Assembly (NCBI RefSeq): GCF_001638985.1
Contig: NW_017265140.1
Coordinates: 682,001-746,000 of the forward strand
Direction of reading: 5' to 3'
Source of the DNA: Phycomyces blakesleeanus NRRL 1555(-)
Lineage: Eukaryota; Mucoromycota; Mucoromycetes; Mucorales; Phycomycetaceae
Length of the DNA stretch: 64,000 bases
Of the stretch, positions 23,658-36,115 are shown one piece after another. The notes beneath the pieces are model-generated. The model ran no database searches. It was not told the origin of the DNA and was given only the letters and a program-made list of their open reading frames with translations. The stretch's first letter is position 1. Every line of letters begins with the position of its first letter. A program made the position numbers and the translations under genes.

Positions 23658-25784
23658 ATGGAAAAAGGAACAAAAGGTGATTTGTCAAAGATGGAAATCT
23701 AATATTGACTCAAAATAGCAAGAAGTGTGTATCCAAAGGCACCACAAGGAGTAATAGACGAGTTCAGGGAAGAAGAAAAAAGAAGCGAAAAGTGTCATAG
23801 AGTGTGTAAAGACTTACAAATTGTCTTTACAAAAAAATTATATGATGATACGGAAAGCTCTTCCTCTAGAAAAAAATCATTCAGCTTCCCCACAAAGTAT
23901 AAACCCGGTATCGATTTAATGAGTGAATTGATACTTGACGATAGACCAACCAGTAGCAGCATCTTCAATCATATTATTAGCATGGTATGGGCGCTCTCAC
24001 CTTTTAGCACAACATTAATTAACTCTTTTTCTTTTAACAGAGCAACACGCTTTAAATCAATATCTATCAAGGCCCACGTAATGGTTAAATTTTATCAAGT
24101 CATTTTCTGTACAAAACATTTAGTGCAAGAAATTCAAATTTTCTGCTTCCTATCCTTATAGAAGTTAAATACACTGAAGACATGTAATTTTATCGTCGAT
24201 TAATTGATTGATTGATCATGTTTTATCAATAATGAAACAATATTTAACAGTGTCAGCTGTACTTATCATTATCATTCACAATACCATGACAGAATTGGCC
24301 AATTTTGCTGTTGTCTCGGGAAAAATCTTTTCTTTTGGAACTGCTTTGCCATGATTGGGCAAAATTCTGTTCTGCTTGATTTCTCATCAACATTTGATCA
24401 TTTGCAGCTCACTCCTCTCAATCCGCTCGTCGCTCTTGGGCATTTTCTGATTCAACAGAAGCCATTACTACGATGTATTGATCGAAATGACGACGAAACG
24501 AAACGATTACTTTAAACTATTGCACAACATATTTTCAGTGATGGATTGAAGGAAAATGAATTAATGGTCACGGTAAAAGATTTGCACGAAATACATGGTC
24601 AATGCACAAGAGCGAAATCATATTTGCTTGAAGATGTTTTGGATACAAGTTTAAGAAAGCGTACTCTAGATTGCTTGAATCAAGTTTTCCTCAGGATCAA
24701 TGAACCACAGAAAAATCCGACATGATCAGCACTAGGAAATATTGGCACTAATTCTGCAACAAAAGATTGGCATTCGTTGATAAGTACCACAGCGATCAAG
24801 GATAATTTAAATGGGAAACCGTCCTTGAACTTGGTAAAGCAAAATCAATCGCATTTGAAGCAAAGCAAGGAAATTTATGTAATGAATTGCTTCTGTAGAT
24901 ATTTTTGCGTCTTGTCAGTGAATAAAAACAATAAGCTAATAGACGTGAGATTTCTGGTTAGCTTTATCCTGTGTATGGAAAGAAACGTGCTGGTATTTGC
25001 GTTCCTCTGATATTTATTTTTTTAAAATTTTGGCACGGGCCAAAAAAAACTTGTACAATGATACAAACATTCATTGACGATGTAAAATGCAATACAAAAG
25101 CCAGTAATAGCGAAGAAAAAGGTTGGTTTGTAGCGTAAACAAGAAAACTGCATTATTACATGTTAGTTATTAGTGAGTAATCGCTCTTCGGATATCCCGT
25201 TTATCCAAAAAAGGTAAGTATAATATCTGAAGAAGAAGTCTGATTCGTCCAAAAAAAACTAACATCGTTTCAATCTCAAATGGTAGCACTGTAAGTCTAC
25301 GAAAATCCAACCAAATGTCAAGTTGAAAGATCGCCCAATGGTAATTTTAACTGCGACAAGAGTCACGACGATATCTGATTGGAAGATAGACTTACAAAGA
25401 TCGACCTTTTTTTGCTCCTCGTTTTGGCCTGGTGTGATTGTTGGTAACGGAAAAGGCTTCAACATTCAAGATCATCAGACGGAATTGCATGGCGCTCATC
25501 TTAAGCTGGTAACAGGCTCATGCAAATACTTATTGGCGTGGTGGTTGCCTTTTGGTTAGGTTATCTGACGTCGTCATGGGGGCTGCTTGACCATCTAATC
25601 CATCAGGTAAGATTGTGATGAAGGGATCCATTTGTCCTGATAAATTTCATAGACACAATTTCTGTATATCATTGGTGCATTGAGTACCGCCTATTTTATT
25701 ATATTTATTTTACTAGAACGTATTGCCGAGTCCGAGGCACAACAGGTCAGTGAAATAATCGGATCAACAAGCGCTTTGCAGTAG
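23658..25784 (+). CDS. Unrecognised multi-exon gene, C-terminal membrane hairpin
   Basis: Several coding-like exons can be chained, though not all joins are settled. They are 23658-23672, then 23717-23983 (GVIDEFREEEKRSEKCHR, SFSFPTKYKPGIDLMSEL, SSSIFNHIISM); possibly QHALNQYLSRPT at about 24043-24078; AHSSQSARRSWAFSDSTEAI at about 24409-24477; then DGLKENELMVTVKDLHEIHG and AKSYLLEDVLDTSLRKRTLD after a GTATTG...TTTCAG intron; ALGNIGTNSATKDWHSLIST up to about 24834; and two final exons. The last two code MQILIGVVVAFWLGYL and FLYIIGALSTAYFIIFILLE, two membrane segments, ending ERIAESEAQQVSEIIG. No family was recognised; the plan is an extracytosolic helical domain with a membrane hairpin. It could also be partly decayed, since flanking repeats lie on both sides. 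Confidence 0.4.
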
Positions 25785-26111
25785 GGGGAAATGAAACTTA
25801 AGCTTTCCTCTAGAATCCTGGGACTAGTTTACGTACATCTGCCCGTGAACATCTTCAAAGAAGAGGAAGTTTCTAATTGTTTATCTTACGCTCCTTTATT
25901 GTGATCCTTTCTAAACCTCCTGCATTAATGAATAAAAATAATCGAAAGCAACAGGTGTAAAAGTAAAAAAAACCCGAGAAAAATAGTAAATACAGTATTG
26001 CTATATTGAATTCAGACGATGCTAGTTTCCTTCTGGGCGAATCAAAATGAATTTTTAGACAATCTGTTTACCTTTTTTAGACAAAACGAAAATAAAATTG
26101 AGACAAAAAAA
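25785..26111. other. AT-rich spacer with repeat fragment
   Basis: Contains a third, weaker ACAGT-type fragment (25992-26049) that ends GGGCGAATCAAAATG, like GGACGAATCAAAATG at 32644. No gene seen. Confidence 0.45.
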
Positions 26112-26463
26112 TTGGTGTGGACAAACTAAAAGTTCAAAAAAAAGGGTAAAACAAGTTCATCCTGAACTTAGTAAATCAGACTAATTTATGGCTACCCACA
26201 CCTTTTTTTTTTAAAAAAAAAATAGCCCAAAATTAGTACAAGTACATATTAGGTAAAATTGTGCTTATAATTCCGTCTCTGTCATTAAGGGAGAATATTT
26301 TATTGCAAGTTATTCTAAACCTTGCACCCTATAGCACATAGTTTTCATCAAAGACATGCTCTTCTCAACCCAAATAACAATGGAAGAAGTCTAACCGAGT
26401 AGAGTCTATTAAAAAGCTTGCCCTTTTTTGCCCTTTTTGAACTTTTAGTTTGTCCATACCAAG
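26112..26463. mobile_element. MITE-like element with ~40-base terminal inverted repeats (copy 2)
   Basis: Starts TTGGTGTGGACAAACTAAAA then GTTCAAAA, and ends with the reverse complement, TTTTTGAACTTTTAGTTTGT then CCATACCAA. About 350 bases, no coding capacity. Its interior (GGTAAAATTGTGCTTATAAT and AGAATATTTTATTGCAAGTT) matches the element at 60932, which shows the two are one family. No clear target-site duplication was seen. Confidence 0.7.
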
Positions 26464-29219
26464 TGGATATTAGTATTTTCTTTAATAACCGTTTTTAAGG
26501 AGGAGAAATATAATGACATGAAATGCCTACAAAAAAAAACTTCCAATTTCTTGGATTTTGATAAGATTTCTATATTTTAGAACCTAAAAGTAAAGCAGGT
26601 GTATAGCCACCTTTTATATTATCTTAAGAGCTGTAAATCAGAGTACTATTATAACATTTGATATACCAAAAGGCACAATCATATGAAGCTTTTTATAGTT
26701 TTTAAAGATCAAAGTACCATAAATGCTTTAATATCGGACAGTCGGCGGTTTCCGTCTATTCACAAGCCTTGAAAGGCACTCTATCGATTCTTGACATAAT
26801 AACGTTCTGCTATTGTTACTGTTCCGTAAATATATTTAATTACATGAACTGAAGATCTATATATTTGATCAATTGCGATTCGAAAATATTTACAACCCTT
26901 TTGCCTTCTCGTCTTCAGGCCTTAGTATCTCGATAAAGCAATGTCTCTTATATTAATTCTATGACAGGATCACTGCAAGTAGTGAGTTGTTTTCTCGATA
27001 ATATATATACCATTCCCGGCTCGCAAAGAATTCTGGAGTGCCACTCTTGCTGAACCAAGAGAATATATATTATATGGTATCGTAATATCTAGGATTACTT
27101 TTCATCCTTGAGATTTTAGACTTGATTTTTCTCACCCTCTGCTCTCTTTTTCTTCACTTACATTTATTCCAATACAGATGCTTTAATGGTGTATTTCACG
27201 GTTTCTCATGATATGTATTCGCATTCCACTCCGTTTTCATATACTTGGGTAGTCATCCAATCTAGAAATCAACGTATACAAGGCCGTTTCAATAATACTC
27301 TTTGGAATTTTTATACCTGATTGAGGTCTTATTTTCTATGTAATCCAAATTATATAAATTCATGCTACAAAATCGGCCACCGACGTTATGTACTCATATT
27401 CTCTATTACATATAAGCCTACATATCTTCATACTTTCTGGCAGGGAATATTTAGAAATATTAAGCAATATACTTAGTATCTAACTTAACAACATGTCTTT
27501 AATCATTTAATACCTATAGCTTATGTTGATGTTTCGTATCTAAACCCAATTGACCTCAATCGTCTTGCTCTTCCCAAGACTATTTGCTTTCTTATAGCCT
27601 CTACCGAAAGCAATATTGCAAGATTCTCTCCATGTACTTGTCTCACTTTTCGGCTTTAATTTTTTATCTATAGCGTTATATATATATCAGCTTTATTCCT
27701 TTTGTCGACATGGAGGTTGTCAGAGGTAAATAATGTTAAACCTGACCAACTCACCTAGATTCTCATCAAGTTTTTTTCCTCTTTCTCATAGTTTTCTTTT
27801 CTGCTCGAAAGTTAAATCACAAGTTTTTTTTTGGGTATGGGTGAGTCACTGTGTGGCGTTACCAGAAGAATGTTGCAGATGACATAATACAGTATACTTC
27901 CATGGTTTGTTAACGTTTTCGCAGCACAACTCTGGTATACAGATATATATATATATATATTATACATTCTCCCGGCATATTTCTTCTCATATAAGCTTTA
28001 GCCATCAGCGATATATATTTGTATACAGTAATCTCATCCGAATTCCGTCTCCGTACCTACCTATATACTCTTTCCAAAACTCTTTCGAGCAGCATGAATT
28101 TGTTTTTGAAAGCTTATGTTTTCTACGACAGTTGTACGGTCGGGTGGAATGCCATATTAAGGTTTCTACTTACCCGATCTTTTGTGTCTCAGAATATTGT
28201 CAATTTTGTGGATTATGAGCTTTGCCATATATCAATCGGAATAAGACGACTGATTACTTCCAGGTTAACAGCTCACGTAAATATATCGTATGAAGTTAAG
28301 TGCTATTCCAGGTGCGTCTGAGCTAGCCACTAGAGAATACAAGTTAGTTTTATGTCCACCTTGTATTATGGTGTAATTCATCAGGAAATATATGCAATAT
28401 TTGTCTGTAGCCTCTACCATACATGCCATCCAGTAGACCCGCTAGGAATGTGTTAATAATATACAGCATTTTCTTTATGGTGTGATAGAGGGTAAGACAG
28501 GCGTAGTTATATACAACGCTTCTTTAGATTAAACCATTTAGCTATTTTTTTCTTCATCTTTCCCTTCCTATCTTTTGTAATACCAAAGGTTTACTCCCAG
28601 GAATACAAAGCTAGTGATTTGATGCTTTGCATTTAAGCCAACCATAAATACAAAAGAAAATAACATATTTTTGTATATCGTATATAAATTTTGCGATTTT
28701 GAAAAAAGAAAACACTATTCTTCTCTAAGAACATAATCGCCGTCTAAATCTCTTTTATGTTGTTTCTTCAACACCTTCATTGTCGAATTTTTTTTATGTG
28801 GAAAAGATGATATTGCATGTATGAAACTTTAAAGGAATGTTACAGCATTTTCCAGTATCTTAGAGATTACTCCATTATATATGATTACCACATGCTGTAA
28901 TAGTGATATAACTCGGCTTCTTTCTATTGGACCAACTATTTTTCTGGTCTCAAAAAAGCATATCGGTGCTTAATTTAGACAGCTTTTTCCATGTCATAAC
29001 GCAAAAATAGAGCATTTAAACCATTCATTTTTAAAACAGCGTTTTATCGAAAAACAATACAGTCCACTCGGAGAAAAACAAAGAAAGCATTTACATCGAA
29101 ACACAATGAACACAAATAGACAAAATAGCTGGCAAATAAGGGGTGAAATCAAAACAATAGAGAGAAACCATACTACGTAAAAGAAAGGGAGAGAAATATA
29201 GACACGAAGGGAGAGACCA
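26464..29219. other. AT-rich spacer, 2.7 kb
   Basis: No gene supported. Open stretches at 27180-27320 and 27907-28321 (+) are rich in Tyr/Ser/Ile, lack family features and sit in TA-rich DNA. 28500-29200 probably includes the BTG/Tob 3' UTR. Confidence 0.45.
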
Positions 29220-29922
29220 TTAGTTCGCCATTACAAGCTGGTGCTGCTGATGGTCGTCTTCCTCTTCTGGTGGTGAAGCAAGAGGTTGCTCCTGCTTACC
29301 TACTGCAGTCACTATTTTTGGCTGCTTTGCCAAAGGAGAGGACTGGTGAACTTGATTTCTTGCTAATCTGAGGGTGTCTGGGCTACTTGGAGGGGAAATA
29401 CGGATAGGCGTGGATGTTCTGGGCTGAATATACTGTAACAAAGGACTACAGGATGGACTCTTGGAAGTGTTACGTCCTTGAGGCTCCGGCTTGAGCGAAA
29501 TTCGTCCACGAGTACGGTCTTCAAAGAGCGTCATAATGTTGCCATGGTCACCTACTCGATAAGAAACCGAGAAGGGGTCAATCCACAGAACAAAATCACG
29601 AGGTAAATGGATATCGACCCATGCAACTGGGATCGATGCATTGTTAGCGGCTACATAGCAACCAAGTCAGCATCACAACGTTGTCATGACAACTAAGGCG
29701 CAATCTACCCATAGCAAGGACTGGGTCAAGCTGTCCATTAAAGTTAGTGAGGGCCCGGAAGCCATTGCCACGATAAGGCTGAAGAGGATCCCAATGGTCA
29801 ACAAAACGGTCTTTGAGTAATTCCGTCAGTTCATCTTTTAGCAATGATAGTTTGTCTTGGTCGAGCTTAGATTGCAGTAGTCGGCCCAGGAACTCAACAG
29901 CTTGAGAGATTTCGATGTGCAT
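29220..29922 (-). CDS. BTG/Tob family antiproliferative protein
   Basis: Two exons: 29922 to about 29691, then about 29632-29220 after a GTAGAT...TGTAG intron. The BTG domain is clear: MHIEISQAVEFLGRLLQSKL, LTELLKDRFVDHWDP, PYRGNGFRALTNFNGQLDPV (box A), then VDIHLPRDFVLWIDPFSVSY and RVGDHGNIMTLFED (box B). A Pro/Ser-rich tail of about 90 residues follows (STPIRISPPSSPDTL). BTG/Tob proteins bind the Caf1/Pop2 deadenylase and promote mRNA poly(A) shortening. I chose the Met at 29922 because family members start MHIE or similar; an in-frame Met at 30012 would add 30 residues. Confidence 0.92.
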
Positions 29923-30353
29923 TTTGGCATTCAATAAACGTTTAAAGTAAGAAAGGTGAAAACAACGTGTGAGTTTCGTCCGTTCACTTTGATGATGGGA
30001 CTCGGTTTTCATCGCAAAGCGGGATTTAAATTAAAACCAGACCTTTCCTTTCACATCCCAACCAGATGAAATACAGTATTGGCGGAACTTTCCCTTCCAG
30101 CGTCTCCCATTTCCTCTCCTGAACACATGAAAAAGAAAAAGCACCAATCTATGACAAGGAAGCCAAACATACGAGATCATGTCGGAACGGGGTTCTGAGC
30201 GGTGAGCAAATGTGCAAAAAAGGAAATCTAACCAGGTCTGTTCCTCACAGTCACGCCAATGAAAAGGCACAAGCACAACTACAAAAAAAATAAGACGCGC
30301 TTTGGCTGGTTTTTAAACCGAACGACACTCCCTTTTGCTTGTAGTCCGTGATC
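29923..30353. promoter_or_regulatory. Divergent promoter, BTG/Tob / RPP40
   Basis: 430 bases between head-to-head start codons. No site recognised; ORF fragments at 30031-30276 lack family features. Confidence 0.4.
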
Positions 30354-31979
30354 ATGAGCCGAAAGACATATCTACCAGAACTTCCAGATCTCGACTCAGC
30401 AGCAGATCTCGCTTATGTTGATCTTGACACCAACACACTCCCCATTGACAATCACCCTTTTAATCATCAAGTAAGATTAATTTTAAATCAACGTTTTACA
30501 TTACTTATTTTGCATACAGGTAGCTATATTCCTTCCAGCGTGTTCTCTTGAAAGAGCACAAGCTCATCTAAATCAAGATCTCGGCTGGTTTTATCAAATT
30601 GATATTAAACTATCTACTTTACTCGACCCTACTTTCATGAAAACGTATGTTCAGTCTGGTATGTTCTATTGAGCCAAATCCAAAAATTAAACAAATGCCC
30701 CTTTATCCATACCTAAACTCCTCATTTTTTATTATATTTAGGCCATAAGAGTTTAGTATTGCATAGTGTGGATACTCATCTGGACTCAGACGATGTGATT
30801 GTTTTGGATCTCAATGGTATGTTGAACTTTTAATTATACCCACTGCGCATACACATCAAAGAGAAAGTAAGATGGATCGAATACCTATATAATTTATTTG
30901 TTTGCAATTTTTTTTTGAAAATAAAGGTACACTTGTCATGAACCTTACAAAATCAACCCATGAAATGTTTGGTATTCAGGCCAGGAAACAAACAAGAGCT
31001 GATATGAAACGCCAACGATATGGTAATTAATATCAAGGCTAATTGATAAACGGCTCATCATATTTGTAAAAAAAAAAGTTGTCAGGATTGATCTTGGGGA
31101 TCCAAAGCTAGTTCCTGGTACTAAAATGTATGAAAGATTATTGTGGTGTTTGGAAAGTACCTTCACAAACCCAATCAAAATGCTCGCAGCTTCAGTGGAC
31201 AAAGGTAATGAAGACTCCTGGATGAAAAATAATGAGGGCAAATAATGACAAAAGGTTTGATCTATTCTAGTGACAGGATCTGCATTGGATATTGAATGGC
31301 CTGCAGGTGTATCTTACAGAAGATTGGAAAATAGTGCTCATATTGAGGATATATCTGGGATCACTATCCCTTCTTTTGATAATTTACGACCTGCAGCATG
31401 TACATCTGAGAAAATGTGGGAGCAAAAGTCCATTGATGCAGTTGAATGGCTTGGCCTTGTGCACTTGAAAGCAAAAAGGTAAGTAAGGGGTGAAGCGTAC
31501 TCCCTTTATATTTTACTTTATCTAATTATTCTCTTATTTCAGACTGTCTAGCAATGACAAACCAGACCCGTTTGTGTCTACCTATAGGGCACCTGTACCT
31601 AATGCAGCACATCAACATGGTGTTCTTGTTACCTGGAAAGGGTTTATTCTTCCGGCTCTTATTAGCAGTATACTCTCAGCACTAAGGTATGTACTTTAAA
31701 AAGTATTTGATATCTTTATCTAACGAACGGAGCAAACCAAAATTGCTGGTAATATTTTCTAGAAAGCTAATGTCTGTCAAAGTAACTGAAAATTGGACTT
31801 CCCTGACCGTTTGGGGTTTCCATGATTCGCCGTTCGGATGGGATAATATGCAGCACTACTATTTTGTGGGGGGTGAAAATGATTATACCCTTCTTTTATT
31901 GCCGAAAACAGATGAAGAGAGTAGCCAAAAGATGGCTATTAGCTATAAGATGTATGGCAGCCATCATGTTATCCAGTAA
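30354..31979 (+). CDS. RPP40: RNase P/MRP protein subunit Rpp40
   Basis: About eight exons (first 30354-30470, second 30520-30658, last ending 31979). The chain reads MSRKTYLPELPDLDSAADLA, VAIFLPACSLERAQAHL, DSDDVIVLDLNGTLVMNLTK, EMFGIQARKQTR, VRIDLGDPKLVPGTKMYERL, then DAVEWLGLVHLKA, and near the end LTVWGFHDSPFGW and YYFVGGENDYTLLLLP. The family hallmarks are the DL.GTL strand, the GxxGxK-type early region and a C-terminal GFxDSPxxW followed by GGENxY. Rpp40 is a subunit of the tRNA 5'-processing RNase P and of RNase MRP in the nucleus/nucleolus. The introns are short and canonical. Confidence 0.85.
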
Positions 31980-34502
31980 TTAGAGGTTTAAGTATCTGAA
32001 CACATGAATATATTTTGTACATACTTTCTTTTTAAAACTTGTTCACCTGGTAACCAAGAAACTATAGACCTTAGGGGAAATAGGGATATTCTGGGGTTAA
32101 TATGAGAGAAGTTCAATGGTTGACATTATACATTAATATGACATTCTCTAAGTGTATTACACAAATGAACCTTTATTGAATTGTGCAAAGGTAGTTTGTA
32201 ATATGTTACTCAAGTATCAAGATAGTTCCGACAATGATTACAATATTACTGTATTTGATATGATACACAGACGTTTTTCTGGCATAAACATACGACTCTA
32301 AATGGCTTTTTGCGGCCAGTTCACCGAATACAGAAAATATTCAATATTGATATTCCTATAATTAAATGTGGCTTTGGTACCATGCAATACATCTCCCATG
32401 CGATCCTTTTTTTTTTGTTAAGCAAGCAATTTAGTAAGTTACTAGCTCTGACTTTGGTATATTGAATAGTTTTTTGGAAGGAATATGAAAGAGAAAGATT
32501 GTTTCACAGTATTCGTGTGTTCATACTTTACCCCAGAAAAAATAACATTTCAAATTATATATGTTTGTCGAAGACGGTTTGAATACCGGATTTAAATTTA
32601 ATACAGTTTCTACTTTAGATTGAGACAAATTAAGAAATGTTTTGGACGAATCAAAATGTAATGGTGTGATTCAATAACACATAAAAGCGAGCAAATGACA
32701 AGAATTCATTTAAGCCATCGTATTTGTGAAAATAAAACATGCCACCATAAAGAGGCCTTCAAACCACATTAGATAAGCTAGCATTGTTACCCACCATGGT
32801 AAAAAAAAAAGAAAGGTTATTTTAGCAGGAGGCTTTTCCAAGATAAACCTTTATGCATATCCAGAGCATATTAAAGAAAAATATACTCCTAAATATGTAT
32901 TTTTTTATGGTGCTGGCTGAAAGCCATATATTTTACAATAGATTAACCTATACATCATGGAATAGAAAAATATTTCATCTTCTGCTATACGTTTAATTAT
33001 ATAATAATCTTGTCAGCCATAATATGCACTTTTCATATACAATAAGTATTCGTAAGAACACAAACTTTAGCACCAACGAGAACAACTATAAGCACATGAT
33101 ATATATTTCTCGAATTATGATACTGTCTACTTCAAACCTATCAGCAGTTATGTCATAAATACTATCCTGTCTTAATAAGCATTATTTGGTAAAGTTTGGA
33201 GAAAGTTATCCTATCGACACTCGAATTCTATGCATGTCTTATGCGTATTAATTTCGTGAACTATGTATATTGCAATAAGGATTAAATTATTTCCCAAGAT
33301 TCTTAAGTATATACTCAACATAGTCAAGTAATTGGAGGATTCTGCATCTGCAATTGGGCAAGTATTTGCTGTTCTACAGTAACAATATTAATAATAAAAC
33401 CAATTGACACCCTAAATAAACTAATCCTTCCAATAGTTATCCTTCAATTGAAGGCCTTGGCGAAATAATAACAATAATCTTCTTCTGTTGGAATAAATTT
33501 GATCTACTTGGCCATGTTATATTTTATAGGAAGAACATAGATGGTTGGGGAAAAGTTGTTGGTTCAACATGTGTATGAGAGAAATAATATATACAATATA
33601 TTCAGTTGATAGATAGGTACAAACTGTAACTAACCAAAGATCACACATATGAGAAATAAATAAAAGTAAATAAAATGAAAACATTTGATTACGAGAAGGA
33701 CAAGTTTATAGAATATGTTAAATAAAGAGGTATCTGCAGGCATATTAAAGCGGGCAGCTACATCATTAGAAACGAATATCTCATATATACAATTCTTAAC
33801 ATTTTATTGATACTTTTTTTTTTTTGCTTTAGAGTACTAAATTATAATACTAAGCTTAAGCCATACGCTGTTATCCCTAGATTAGTTAAATAGTAAAGCG
33901 TGAGGATTGACAGAAAAGCGTCGTGTTCTAATACTTATTGTATTTTCTATGATCTTTAAGCTTACTACTAATAACACTAATCATAACCAGCATTTATACT
34001 CCGTACATAACGAATATCCTTCACAGCCAAATTTATCTATTCCATCTTGAGTTTATCAACGAATACAAAACGATATTTAATTTTTGTTAAAATGAACACC
34101 TTTACATATTCATGTGGGTATGTCCAAGTGTGTCTGTACAATCTAGGATCTAGCTGGAATGCACACTAAAGCTTGTAGAAACAAAAAATGAAATAATATA
34201 CAGTCTTTTCTGATATTAAAAACAAGGACATGAATAACACATGAATCGTCCATAGAACTTTTTATCTTTTTTTTGGCACTCTTTCAACCCCAACCACTTT
34301 CACCAGCAGCTTGGAACAGTCGCATATCCGAATGACCGAATCGCCAGGAACCTACCCACAGTCACACTACGTGACGCAACAAAAACACGAGCGATAATCC
34401 AATGCGAGTGCGACTGGTTACGATTTGCAGACGAGGTTTACCGATTTTTTTAAGAAAAAAAAAAAGAAAGCCCCTTACCTTTCTCCCTCTTTCAATTACA
34501 AA
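31980..34502. other. AT-rich spacer, 2.5 kb
   Basis: No gene supported firmly. An open stretch without Met (32259-32465, +) reads QTFFWHKHTTLNGFLRP and IPIIKCGFGTMQYISHAI and may be a remnant. An ACAGT-family repeat end lies at 32603-32660. CCCCAACCACTTTCACC at about 34289-34305 may belong to the next promoter. Confidence 0.45.
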
Positions 34503-35968
34503 ATGGGAATTCAGTTGGATAGAGCTCTTGATGAAGTCATCAAGGAACGTACATACGAAAGATCTGGTGGAAACAGAAACCAAGATAGATTTTCGTCTGG
34601 CGGTATCCGCAAAAGAACTGCCGGTCCTGGTTCTTCACGCATCGTACAATCGTTTGTTCGAACTGTTCAATTAAGAGACAGCCCCTCTGTGAGTCTGTGG
34701 TAGTCTACTGCTGTCTTCTTCTCGAAATAGCATCTGACTTTGACTTCCGGCACCCCACCAGAGCAACGACCGGACCGTCAACCAGCAGTGGAAACACGAT
34801 CTCTTTGAAGACAATCGCTCTAATGGTTATAGCAATAACGAAAATAGATCCATTACGTCTCGGTTAGGTGGAAATTCTGCTGCAAGATCAGTAGAAAGTA
34901 ATGAGATTACTATTGAGAATCTTCACTACAACGTTACGGAGGCCGATCTCCAAGTAAGTTGGAAAATTAAATAGATATCAAAAATGTTTGCTTTTTTTTC
35001 TTTTCTTTTTTTTATATTAAACCTGATTATTATTTTCTTTTATTATTATTATTACCATTACTATTATAGGAATTGTTCAGAGCAGTTGGTCAGGTTGAAC
35101 GTACACGTATTCAATTTGATCGCTCTGGCAGATCTACAGGTACAGCCACTATTCGTTTCTCCAACAGCGCAGACACGCATAAGGCTATTGAAAAATATAA
35201 CAACCTTGAGCTCGATGGTAAGTCAGAGCATGATGATAATACACAAATATGTGAAGCATGACTGTCTGATTGAATCCATTGGATTCAAACCAGGTCAAGC
35301 AATGCATATTGTGATTGCACCACTACGCACTAGCCGCCCCAAAGTCTCAAATGGACGCCAGAATTTCCGAAGCTACACAACGTATGTTTATTACCACTCC
35401 TATGGAAACTCCTTTCTGTCTTCTTCTTTTTTTATACGTTTATACTGTCGAAGCAAGTTGGTCAAAGGGAAACATGCACACAAGACTGCGTGCTAAGCCA
35501 ACCAGAATGGGAAATTTTCTTGTCTTTTGGGGATAATACTTTCTGTACTATTTGTTCAACTTGATTATCGTCATTTTGAACCTCGATTTTATTGTATTAT
35601 GCTGAATGATCTTATTTATTAACAGCGATCGTGGAGACCGTAATAATCGTGGAGACAGGAATGACCACGGCCGTGGAGGACGCGGGGGACGTGGAGGACG
35701 TGGAGGACGTGGAGACGGTAACCGCGGAGGGCGCGGAGAAAACAGTCGAGGTGCCAGAGGCGAGGGCCAAAGAAAGGCTAAGAGCGCAACAGAGCTTGAT
35801 GAAGAAATGGAGGCTTATATGAAGACAACAGAAAAGGTGCGTAATAATAATATTATATATATATATATATATACACTCTTTATAATCAATCTAAGTTTAT
35901 ATTGATATATCTATATCAACCTATTTATATAGACCATTAACGAAGATGTCGATATGGCTTTGGACTAA
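34503..35968 (+). CDS. YRA1: mRNA export adaptor, ALYREF/Yra1 type
   Basis: Six exons: 34503-34688, 34762-34953, 35070-35217, 35294-35381, 35626-35836, 35933-35968. The N-terminal UAP56-binding motif is MGIQLDRALDEVIKE. An RRM follows: EITIENLHYNVTEADL (RNP2), ELFRAVGQVERTRI, STGTATIRFSNSADTHKAI (RNP1 region), MHIVIAPL. Then an RGG stretch of about 30 residues (GRGGRGGRGGRGGRG) and the C-terminal UAP56-binding motif ATELDEEMEAYMK. Both motifs flanking the RRM are the REF signature. It recruits the export receptor to spliced mRNA through the TREX complex. The tandem downstream gene begins only about 147 bases after the stop. Confidence 0.93.
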
Positions 35969-36115
35969 AGCGAGAGAAAGAAAAAAAATAATACAGCCAT
36001 GGGCCTTGGCTGCCTTACATGAAATCATTGGTGTAACCTGCTCAATCACATTCTGTTGCTTACCAGTGTGCTTTTTTTTTTTACAAATGCTCTTTTTGTC
36101 ATTTGATTAAACTTC

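Noticed and set aside
27907..28321. Overlapping ORFs of about 100 residues
   Set aside because: Both frames open at once in TA-rich DNA, low-complexity start, no motifs.
33858..33880. ACGCTGTTATCCCTAG resembles (reverse strand) a conserved mitochondrial large-rRNA stretch
   Set aside because: Only about 17 bases match; flanking DNA does not look like rRNA, so a mitochondrial insert is not supported.
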